Source of the DNA: Cyrtodaria siliqua
Lineage: Eukaryota > Mollusca > Bivalvia > Adapedonta > Hiatellidae
Assembly (NCBI GenBank): GCA_037043455.1
Contig: JAWPHD010011246.1
Location: forward strand, 1-64,000
Direction of reading: 5' to 3'
DNA length: 64,000 nt
Part shown: positions 55,993-64,000 of the stretch, piece after piece
Layout of the letters: each line of letters starts with the position of its first letter
Numbering within the stretch: position 1 is the stretch's first letter
Notes under the pieces: model-generated
What the model was told of the DNA's origin: nothing
Databases searched by the model: none
Seen by the model: only the letters and a program-made list of their open reading frames with translations
Position numbers and translations under genes: made by a program

Positions 55993-57315
55993 TTAAACAA
56001 TAACTAGTTCATTCCCGACAGTATCAATAACAACATCTTCCTCATGTAGAACCAGAATATAAACTTTACTGTCCTCCTTGAATGCTACTTTTCTGTCCGA
56101 TCTTTTTATATTTCTTTTATATCGAGCAGCAGGAGGTATATTTAATTTATATCTCAGAATTTGTTCTTTCGGATCAATAGTGACTTCATTTTTTTGTAAC
56201 TCAAATCAAAATACATCATTCCAAAAAGAGTTTTAAAATTGCTCACGTTTATTAAAGTTCCAGTGTTTTTATCATTTTGCTTATAAGAATAATTAATAAC
56301 ATCTCTAAATATTTTTATGAAATTAGCATAACTATATTCGGTTTCTGGATAATAAACTCCATTTCCAACTTCCAGTCTAGCTGATTGTAAATAGCAATTA
56401 GTATTAGCAGCATTTACCTTAAACGTATCCAAAATGTGAGGATTTTGTGTTTGAGAAGAACTCTTGTCGGCCCTTTGCAAATAAACAAACACATGTTTGG
56501 GATTTTTAACACCAGCTGTTATTCTAAATACGGATTCAGTTAGATCAGAACTTCCACTCTCTTGTATCATTTCACGGAGGTAAGTCCATCTTGTTGATAT
56601 CATATGATTTGTCATTACGTAACTTAAAGCATCTGGGTTAATTATCATTCTGGGTATCCACAAAACTAATTTATTAATAACTACTCTACCATCATCACCA
56701 CCAGCTTTGAAAATTAGCACATTATCATTTGTTAGTTGCAAGCTGATTTGAATCTGACAAGGAGGAAGCATGTTTGTTTCCAAACCTTCAAAGAAGGAAT
56801 ATTTGTTTAATGGAATTATAGAATCAACTTTTTTATTAGTTATGATTAAGGCATGGCGAATTGCAAATCCTGAATTATAACCAGCTTGATCGCTTCGAGA
56901 TTCTGCAACAGCCGTGGTATCTAAATAAAAGTATTCGTTTGTTCCGGTTGTTTTTGCATAATCGTCAGAAATTTCAAGCAAGTTTTTGACATTAACAAAT
57001 CTGTGAAGATTATTTCCATCGTAAACTGTTTTTCCATTTTGCCTTACTTGCATTTAACAGTGAAGCCGCATCATTAATTAGAGCAATTTCATCGGCGGCT
57101 GCGAAAGCGGCTCCATCAGCAAGTTTGTTTAATTGAAAAACTGATTTCAAAATATGCATTATGCCAATCAAAGTAAGAACTTCTGTCATTTAGTGTAAAC
57201 TGATAACCACTTTTCATTCACTTTGTATTATTTCATTTCCTGGTTGTGTTATAGGAGTATCTAACTGAATAGGTACATGTTCATATCTAGTATTATATTG
57301 ATTACTTCGAAACAT
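55993..57315 (-). pseudogene. Hexon-like capsid protein (Polinton), broken
   Basis: Starts at the ATG at 57315 (MFRSNQYNTRYEHVPIQLDT). Stops and shifts occur between 57210 and 57060, where YFEISFQLNKLADGAAFAAA is readable. 57053-56154 is open for 300 codons (YNSGFAIRHALIITNKKVDS, GRVVINKLVLWIPRMI, ITAGVKNPKHVFVYLQRADK, LQSARLEVGNGVYYPETEYS). A one-base shift in an A run near 56195 leads to the C-terminus, ending DTVGNELVIV and TAA at 55993. The length (about 440 codons) and position fit the large double jelly-roll capsid protein of Polintons. A 54-base stretch near the C-terminus matches the 3' end of the R1 repeat. Confidence 0.7.
56065..56120 (+). mobile_element. R1 3'-end segment inside the capsid gene
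   Basis: The plus strand reads tttactgtcctccttgaatg and cgatctttttatatttcttt, matching the last ~54 bases of R1 copies b and c with two or three changes. It remains in frame with the capsid coding sequence on the minus strand. Confidence 0.6.
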
Positions 57316-57425
57316 CTATATATACTAGTAATTAGACTATTTTTTATTAATTAATCGATTAATTCTTGCATGAATTCCCCTTCCGGATAGTAATCTGTTA
57401 ATTTTTGTATTTACATCTTCTTCAA

Positions 57426-57758
57426 TTACATTTCAGCCGCAACTTTAGCTGCATCTTTTGTGGCAGCTTTTGTAAGTTCTTTTAAAATTATATCACCTTT
57501 TGGTTTACTAGGTTTAATAACTGAAACTAACTTATCAGCAGCCATTTTTCCTACTTCATCTCCAAGTTTTTTAGAACCACTTTCTAAGATTTGTTTTCCA
57601 GCAGTTTTTAATGCTTTCTTGCCTGCTGTTTTTACAGACTCGCTAAATATTTTTGAGCCAACTTTTGACAAAATGTCAAATATGCCAGCTCCAGTTAATC
57701 GATCAACTTGAGTTTATGTTCCCGTACTAGTGTCATAAACTTTTTTTAAACGTGCCAT
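57426..57758 (-). pseudogene. Small lysine-rich Polinton protein, copy B
   Basis: From the ATG at 57758 (MARLKKVYDTSTGT), one TAA follows at codon 15, then the frame is open to 57426: SKVGSKIFSESVKTAGKKAL, VGKMAADKLVSVIKPSKPKG and a final ATKDAAKVAAEM. It starts 11 bases after the penton-like stop, as in copy A. Basic and alanine-rich. Function unknown, possibly a core or scaffold protein. Confidence 0.55.
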
Positions 57759-57768
57759 ATAACTTATG

Positions 57769-58496
57769 TTACATTAATTCCTTCAAAACAAAACGGAATG
57801 ATGTGTGGACACCATTAAGATTAATAATCTTGCCAGAGAAATCGGGTATGTAAATATTAATACTGTTAATGATCGTTTTGTTTACCTCACAGAACCCGAC
57901 TCTCATCGGTTCATCTTTATTTTATAAATGACATATTCGTATGATCCATCAACAATAGAATTACTTATCAAGTCACAGTGAATATACAATGTATCAATAG
58001 AATTTGTTATGTTTGGCGTCACAGTTCCAAATTTAGTTTCTCTGATAACTGCATCTTTGTCAAACCCGATTAAGGTGTGAAAGTTTGATTCTCTCAAATC
58101 AAGCATGAAATTATTAAGAACAGTAAATAAACATTTGAAACTTGATAAATCAAACTCAATTCTTATCGGGACAGGCGAGTCATCAGTTAAATTATTGTTT
58201 ACAGTCAATGTTTCTTTTATGTAATTATCGATATCAGCATAACTGTAATTTCCATTTGTAAAAATAATACTTTTCCAATCTGTTCCATTGTGATACCTTA
58301 TCACTTTGTTATTAAAATCTTCACTAATATTATACCACGAGTAAGTCATAGAATTAATCTTATCAAGTCCAATAACATACTGTTTGTTCTTACCTAATAT
58401 TAGTGGTCTGTCAAATACAGTTGTAAAATTACTCGGTGTGTTCGAGCTATTAATTATTGAAGCTTTTTCTGACGACTATACAATTTTTAGTTCCAT
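57769..58496 (-). pseudogene. Penton/minor-capsid-like protein, copy B
   Basis: From the ATG at 58496 (MELKIV), codon 7 is TAG where copy A has TTA. The frame then continues SSEKASIINSSNTPSNFTTV to DGSYEYVIYKI near 57910, breaks in a short deleted region, and ends SFRFVLKELM with TAA at 57769-57771. Key features: NGNYSYADIDNYIKETLTVN and NFMLDLRESNFHTLIGFDKD. By comparison with copy A, B has a better-preserved middle and a worse start. Probably the vertex (penton-like) jelly-roll protein. Confidence 0.6.
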
Positions 58497-58527
58497 TTAA
58501 TATATGATAGATTATTTTTTTCTAAAA

Positions 58528-59989
58528 TTAATCACCTTTGTAATACAGTTTAAAACTTGATTTTTCAAAATTGAAAACTTGTGAAGTATTTACTTTTATG
58601 TTTGATCTGAAAAAAATAGTATGAGATGGCTTGATATATACTTCAAACGTTTCTTTTAATATTCGTTTGTCATTTTCTATTATCGGATAAAAATCCTTAG
58701 TACCGTTTTCGGATGATGAAAAAATAATGAAACTTTCTAAATCTGCTTCTTTATAAGTGAAATTCATTTCAAATACATAACGACCTTCTTTAAGAATTGT
58801 AAATGTAGTCAAATCATTTTTTAGTCGTATTTTATAATATTCTTCACTTTTTATAAGTGGATTGGCTACAAAAGTAAAAGCATCAAGCAAAGAGTTTTGA
58901 CGGGTTCTTTCAAGTGGTTTTTGAGTTGGATACGATACAAAAGTCGATCTTATACTGCCACGGACCTCAAATGCATCTTGTATAATGCTTATGCCATCTA
59001 TTGTATATTCAAATATTAGAATCTGGCCTAGATGTTCTACTTTTTCTCTTAACTCATCAATTATACCAAGAATTGCTGTGTGTCGACTATCAGACTTTTG
59101 ATTAAACTGTTTCAAAGAAGCTATCTCACCATCAAAAGCTTTGCTTCTTTCATCCTGCGCAGCTTTCAATTGCTTTGAAGCATCATCAATAGCAGTGTTA
59201 AGTTTATCAGTGTCAACCAGTTTGCTCAGAGCAGTCTCAAGTTTATCAGTGTTAACCAGTTTGCTCAAAGCAGTCTCTAGCGACTTGCCGTCAACCATTT
59301 TCTTTTTGATGTCTTCAAATTCCTTGTTGATATCAACAACATAGGTGTTTATCTGCTCATTTAATATTTTAATTTGTGTTATTTCGGTAGTAAAAGCAGT
59401 TCTCATTTGTTTCGAAGCATCAGCAATAGCAGTTTCAAGTTCATTATTGTCAACCATTTGTTTATTGATTTCTCCGATCCGTGTATTAATATTTTGAACA
59501 CCAGTTCTTATTTGTTCATTTAATTTCTTGAAGTTTTCACTCTCTTCCAATCCATCTTCTTTCTTTTCTAGCTCTTTCAAAGCATCACTCAAAAGTGTTA
59601 TTTCATCTTTCAATTCGTTTTGAATTTTAATCATTTTCTCACGGTTTGCTTGTAACTTTGTTTGTATCAGACTTAGTTTATCTTCAACACCTGTTGTCAA
59701 ATTTTTTATCATGTCTGGAATTTTATCAATATTATAATCACGTATGATTTTTCCAACTCTTCTTTGAGTAAATTGCTTTGTTGCCGCATCATCTGCTCTT
59801 TCCGGATTGCCTACATTGATAATTTTATTTTTATTCATGTCAAGATTACTTCTCAAAACATTTTCTACCCTTGTGAAGATAATTAACCAGATGTTTTTGT
59901 TTTACATACTCAGACAGCACAATGCCAAAGTTTGTAATATTAACACTGCCGGTAGTAACTTCCTCGCCAAGATCATTTAAAAGCCCCAT
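58528..59989 (-). pseudogene. Fibre-like protein with coiled coil and beta-rich head, copy B
   Basis: From the ATG at 59989 (MGLLNDLGEEVTTGSVNITN) a single frameshift near 59855 leads into an open frame of 442 codons. The N-terminal anchor contains NLDMNKNKIINVGNPERADD and AATKQFTQRRV, like the anchor motif at the start of many tail-fibre proteins. About 230 residues of heptad-patterned sequence follow, with repeated units (LETALSKLVDTDK, then LETALSKLVDTDKLNTAIDD). The C-terminal 150 residues (FTILKEGRYVFEMNFTYKEA and SSFKLYYKGD) look like a compact beta-sandwich of the C1q/TNF/fibre-head type. Likely a trimeric attachment fibre. This is inferred from architecture. Confidence 0.65.
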
Positions 59990-60002
59990 TATATATAATA
60001 TG

Positions 60003-62774
60003 CAGGGGTCTGGAAATATTTTGAAAATCCACTTGCCCAGGGCAAGTAGATTTTCAAAATTCACTTACCCTGCCCAAAATGTCACTTGCCCCAATTTCAA
60101 AAGTCACTTGCCCCAAAACTAAAGCTACGTCGAGACCGCACGCTAAGTTAAATCCTTTTCTCTCACTGTTTTTTTTTTCGTCATAATATTTTACATAATT
60201 TCATCGAAAATCAATGACTTAAATTATGAAGGATCAGAGCTATAGGTTGTGACCATTGTGCACATATCAGTGTTTTCCTCCACCGGTGGGAGAGGGGGAG
60301 TGGGTGTCAGTGAGGATACCCCGAGGATATAACATCACTGATAAACCTGGTACCAAATTGGTAGACTAATGCCTATGGAATTAAGATGTACATGTACAAG
60401 ATGCTTGCTCTTAGTGCAAAAGGGCAGGCAGGTAACAAAAAAAGATGCATTAGGTCGAACAAAACTTGTTTCTACTTTTACTTTTGTTATAGACTACACC
60501 AGATAAAAAGAATGAAAAGAATGATGCATTAGGTCAAACAGAACTTTTTTCCTACTTTCACTTTCGTTATATAATTCATGTAGAGAAATCTTATGTGTTG
60601 GAAATTATTAGCACGGTTTATGCCTAAATTTGACTGGTACTGTAGTTGTCTTTCTGTTAATATCTTTTGAGATGCCAAATTGCATTTCTTCGAATAATTA
60701 TCGAAACTAGCCAAGGTCGAAGCACATCTTGGATACAAGTTCAAAACAAAAACACGGTGGCGGTTTGATTGAATCGCCATTGTTTCACTTTACCACGTGG
60801 TAGTGAACGGGAGTTGTTTCATTGGCTGATAAAAATACATCGGTTATTTGATTGGATAATATGGATACAGTAGGCTACTAGGTCAAGTGTTGCGTTATGA
60901 TTTTTAATTATAGAACAGAATATATTACCTACGACACACCGACCGACATACAAAGCGACAACACCATCTCAATAACTGATTTACACACTGATGTGTATTT
61001 CACACTAATCTGGCGCGTGACTTAATTACTTCCTGCATAGAGGGGCTCGTTACTGGGATATCAGGGTCCGACAAATCTTTAAAATCTGTGGTAGCCCACT
61101 GGGCTACCAGAAACTGAACTTGGTAGCCCGGCATGCGCGCGGCGGACACGAGGCGACTCATTAACATTTTTTAACATTTTTTACATTGGTGAACTGTTAT
61201 TGAACATGTTTGTTTGTAAATGGATTTACCAATAAAATTATTTCTATAATATATGACTTTTGACTTTGTTGTTTTACCAATATAAAAATAAAACAAATTA
61301 TCAATTTCAAAAGTAATTTAGAGGCATTTTATAAAGATCTAAATCTAGACTTAAATTTTAAAAAGATTATTTTAAATCATGTGGGTGCTAAAGCCAAATT
61401 TTTATAAAATGCCTCTTAATCACTGAAATGAAATAGATAATGTTTTATTTTTTTGATGATAGTCATTGCAATCGTAAACGCTCGGCCAATCCCGTCATTC
61501 CTCAGGATCCCTGAAGCAGTGTACGAGATGTTGCGAATGAGTCATCTGTACTTAAAAGTCGTCATCAAAAAACGTGTAAAAAAATCGAAAATAAAATCTA
61601 GTCCAGGTTACATTTTTTCTTACATTTTTACGTTAGCATTAATAAACAATAAAGTTTCCTTATAAACTTGTGCTTTTATATACGAAATAAACACGTCTCT
61701 ACTATCCATAGGCTAACGTCGATGGCTACACGCGCAAACAAATACATGTACATTGTACCCAAGGCTTTATTTAGTACACGTCGCTATCGGCCAGGTGATG
61801 TGATGACGTAGCGTGTACTGAGTTCATAAAGGAATGAACTTCACATGTTTGTGTTGCATGTACATAACACAAGCACGTTTAAGTCATTTGTAAACGCGAT
61901 GTTTTTAATATGGTGGTCAACACTAATTGATAAGCGTACGTGTTTTTTTAATTATTAACAAACTTTTTTGCTTCAAAAATCAAATTAAGAAAGCGCGTGA
62001 AATGTTGATAAAAAATGTGTTGCTCGTAAAAAATAATGTATTTACGATATCAGGTAAGTACATGCCACAGAGTTCTTCTATTTATAGAAATTATGCAAAA
62101 ATAATTAAATTTTCCTTGGTTGTTGAGATATTCAAGATCAAAGTTCGCATATAAACAACTTTTCCCGATAATTTTTGTTATTGTTTACCAGGGCCTTCAG
62201 TTCAGAAAAACAGAAATTCTTATAATTGGTATGGTGCCCCGATGCAGCTTTTTTAAAATTGCGCCGGTCAGGATTGTTATTCGCTTTTTGATTATGTTGC
62301 CTGGATATAATTATTGACGACGTTTGGTAAAATATTTGTGATACAAACAATTATTTCGCAATTAAAAATGAAAACTATATAAATATAAATATATCATATA
62401 TTTCACACGGTATACGAATTCTAAAGACCGCGCGTCTTCAATTGAAGATTGGCACCCCAAGCGTTGCTCGGCCAATCAAATTATGATAAACTGTCAAGTT
62501 GGAGGGATTAAACAATAACGAACAACACAGGTCAGTTTAAACAGGTCAGTTTTATGACACTTATCAGTAATTGCTCGCCGCGAAAGCGACGGGTGGTTAA
62601 TTACTACGCAATTATCGGCAAACTTCACAGTCCAGGCAAATTTTCCCTTGATTATGATCTAATAATGAAACGTCCATCGGGCAAGTGACGGACAACCAGA
62701 TTTACGAAGGTCACCTGCCCGCACCCAAAATCCACTTGCCCGGGGCGTCGGGCAACCATATTTCCGGAGCCCTG
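60003..62774. mobile_element. hAT-like element (2.8 kb) between fibre and ATPase
   Basis: The left end caggggtctggaaatatttt and the right end in reverse complement cagggctccggaaatatggt form an imperfect inverted repeat. Cttgccc-rich subterminal motifs follow at both ends (60030-60115 and 62680-62760). Copy A has only a few tens of bases at the corresponding place, confirming insertion. CAGGG ends suggest the hAT superfamily, but flanking 8-base sequences do not match well, and no transposase can be read. A second CAGGG-type sequence with gtagcccactgggctaccag lies near 61062-61115 and may be a nested miniature element. Confidence 0.6.
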
Positions 62775-62786
62775 ATTATGATTAGA

Positions 62787-63431
62787 TTAAATTTTACCAG
62801 TGAAGTTTCTTTTGATCAACTTCCTCGGGCGATCCATATACAGAAAGTCGTACTGCTTGTCAGTTGCTTTTCTGTACTGCTCTTTGCTGACATCTTGTTC
62901 TCTAGAAAGCATACCAAGCTCGCGATTAACCGGAGTTGTAAAGAAGACGTAATGAGAACAGTTCAAACAAATATCTTTGGGAGTTTTGTAATAAGATTGA
63001 GATAAATAAATTACACAACAATTTTTGTGTCTTCCCTGGATGAAATAATTAATAATATCATTTTGATTGCGCTCGCAAACATAATCATCAAAAATGACTA
63101 TCTTCTGGTTATCTGATTCTAAAGTATCCACAGGGATAACTTCATCATTTGAACATTCTAATATATCTTCGACTGGGATTTTATTCTTTTTTGCTATCTT
63201 TTCAAGTTTTTGTGATAAAACCTGATACTTGGACTGCTCCACGTTTTTAGCAAACAAATAAATCTTGTCGTAATAAACTAAAGGTTTTAATAGCATGTGA
63301 ATTAATGTGTTTGTTTTGCCAGAGCCTGAATTACCACATATAAGCATTCTAAAACAACAATCTGGCATGAAGTTCCATATCTGTTTAAAATTACCGTTTT
63401 CTGTCTTCATATCATAGTTTGGCATTTCCAT
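62787..63431 (-). CDS. FtsK/HerA-type packaging ATPase, copy B (open)
   Basis: An uninterrupted 214-codon frame from the ATG at 63431 (MEMPNYDMKTENGNFKQIWN). The Walker A motif CGNSGSGKT lies at about residues 33-41 and Walker B KIVIFDDYVC near residue 110. The C-terminal part includes CVIYLSQSYYKTPKDI (sensor-like) and ends MDRPRKLIKRNFTGKI. The family is the genome-packaging ATPase shared by Polintons and related viruses. It is the best-preserved Polinton gene in the window. The next gene on the other strand begins 57 bases away, so the gap is likely a divergent promoter. Confidence 0.88.
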   Translation of the reverse strand: MEMPNYDMKTENGNFKQIWNFMPDCCFRMLICGNSGSGKTNTLIHMLLKPLVYYDKIYLFAKNVEQSKYQVLSQKLEKIAKKNKIPVEDILECSNDEVIPVDTLESDNQKIVIFDDYVCERNQNDIINYFIQGRHKNCCVIYLSQSYYKTPKDICLNCSHYVFFTTPVNRELGMLSREQDVSKEQYRKATDKQYDFLYMDRPRKLIKRNFTGKI

Positions 63432-63487
63432 TATAATAATAGTCAGATAATATTAATACTATCCAAGTATTATTATATATATCTAAA

Positions 63488-63718
63488 GTGTATTGTGGAA
63501 TAAAACAAATCCCCCGTGGTAAACAACTTGGAACAGAAGCAGAATGTTTTAAAGCTAATCAAGTCAGATATTACGGATTACAAAATGTTAAGATGAATAT
63601 CCCAGGACCTATAAAACAAAAAGATGCAGATCCTGCTGCTTGGAGACCAACAAGGAAAAATCCAGGAAGTCTGTCGAAAACAGAAGAACAACCAAATATT
63701 ATTTATTTGCTAGGATAA
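63488..63718 (+). CDS. Small Polinton protein, unknown function
   Basis: 76 codons starting with a GTG in the available frame (no ATG close by), reading YCGIKQIPRGKQLGTEAECF and NQVRYYGLQNV, and ending at 63718. It diverges from the packaging ATPase. The opening (a cysteine-glycine pair and a proline/glycine-rich turn, then a QVRYYG block) looks like a conserved small domain, but I cannot name it. Copy A has no equivalent at this place. It has the acidic-protein gene instead. Confidence 0.5.
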   Translation: MYCGIKQIPRGKQLGTEAECFKANQVRYYGLQNVKMNIPGPIKQKDADPAAWRPTRKNPGSLSKTEEQPNIIYLLG

Positions 63719-63745
63719 GAAGCAGAATGAAAACACATAAATAAA

Positions 63746-64000
63746 ATGTTAAGCAAATCTGAATCTCCCAGTGAGATAACACGTCTTGAAAAGAAGCTGA
63801 CTAAAAAACAAAATGAGGCTAAAAAAGCGCATGCAAATCTTAGACTCATAAGAAATTTAAAAGCGGTTAAACATGCAGCTGAGAAAGCAGCTAAACCTGC
63901 AGTCAAGAAAGCGGCTAAACCTGCAGTCAAGAAAGCGGCTAAACCTGCAGTCAAGAAAGCAGTTAAGCCTCCGGCTAAAAAGAAAGCAGTTAAACCTGCG
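63746..64000 (+). CDS. Lysine/alanine-rich DNA-condensing-like protein (partial)
   Basis: Opens at the ATG at 63746 (MLSKSESPSEITRLEKKLTK) and stays open for 85 codons to the window end. After a short coiled-coil-like start it becomes a repeat of AAKPAVKK units, as in the tail of linker histone H1 and of viral core proteins that neutralise packaged DNA. It follows the previous small gene by 27 bases on the same strand. The C-terminus lies outside the window. Confidence 0.55.
   Translation, partial: MLSKSESPSEITRLEKKLTKKQNEAKKAHANLRLIRNLKAVKHAAEKAAKPAVKKAAKPAVKKAAKPAVKKAVKPPAKKKAVKPA

Larger units (their letters stand above)
45215..64000 (-). mobile_element. Polinton/Maverick copy B, runs off the window
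   Basis: Reading on the minus strand from the right: packaging ATPase, fibre-like, penton-like, small basic protein, hexon-like capsid, core-like protein, protease, phospholipase A2-like domain and integrase with chromodomain, the last facing the left terminus. Two plus-strand genes diverge from the ATPase near 63.5 kb. Polymerase B is expected further right, outside the window. Later insertions inside it are a LINE (45750-48956), a TTAA element (49136-54032) that itself holds a LINE (50020-53458), and a hAT-like element (60003-62774). Confidence 0.88.

Noticed and set aside
60003..62774. 8-bp target duplication supporting hAT
   Set aside because: The flanking octamers (ataatatg and attatgat) agree at too few positions to count.
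33200..64000. A single intact Polinton from polymerase B to the packaging genes
   Set aside because: The ATPase, fibre, penton and basic-protein genes each occur twice in opposite orientation, so there are two partial elements.

Overview
This is eukaryotic nuclear DNA, most likely from a mollusc and probably a bivalve. The window has spliced exons with GT..AG introns, tRNA-derived SINEs, several non-LTR retrotransposons, minisatellites and two decayed Polinton/Maverick elements. The species cannot be fixed from the sequence alone. There are no prokaryotic features.

Layout. 1-4.83 kb is one 42-bp minisatellite; its length is a multiple of three, so it produces spurious open frames. 5.1-8.4 kb holds three smaller tandem-repeat families. 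8.6-14.6 kb is a decayed Tx1/L1-like LINE interrupted by two interspersed repeat families, called R1 and R2 here. 15.6-18.65 kb is a foldback element with very long inverted arms, split by a 5'-truncated LINE that made a 25-bp target duplication.

19.5-31.4 kb, minus strand, is the one intact host gene I can support. It has twelve exons, assembled here by hand from splice signals and reading phase, and encodes a secreted copper monooxygenase of about 353 residues of the peptidylglycine alpha-hydroxylating monooxygenase (PHM) family. All six copper ligands are present. Its introns carry SINEs, MITEs, microsatellites and a tandem array copied from the end of its own fifth exon.

33.2-64 kb is a graveyard of virus-like Polintons. 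Copy A (about 33.2-44.35 kb) keeps terminal repeats, a broken protein-primed DNA polymerase B, a putative VLTF3-like factor, an acidic protein, a packaging ATPase, a fibre-like protein, a penton-like protein and a small basic protein. It is cut off at 44.35 kb. Copy B (about 45.2 kb to beyond the window end) is inverted relative to A. It carries integrase (in three pieces), phospholipase A2-like domain, adenain-like protease, core-like protein, hexon-like capsid, basic protein, penton-like protein, fibre-like protein, an intact-looking packaging ATPase and, diverging from it, two further genes. The copy B integrase was split first by a TTAA-flanked THAP-containing element (Kolobok-like), which was later hit by a LINE with a 10-bp target duplication. 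A second LINE sits between its core and its chromodomain. Most Polinton genes carry stops or frameshifts, so these are old copies and not active viruses.

Limits: no similarity search was run. Family calls rest on motifs, gene order and comparison of copies within the window. Start codons of decayed genes are approximate.
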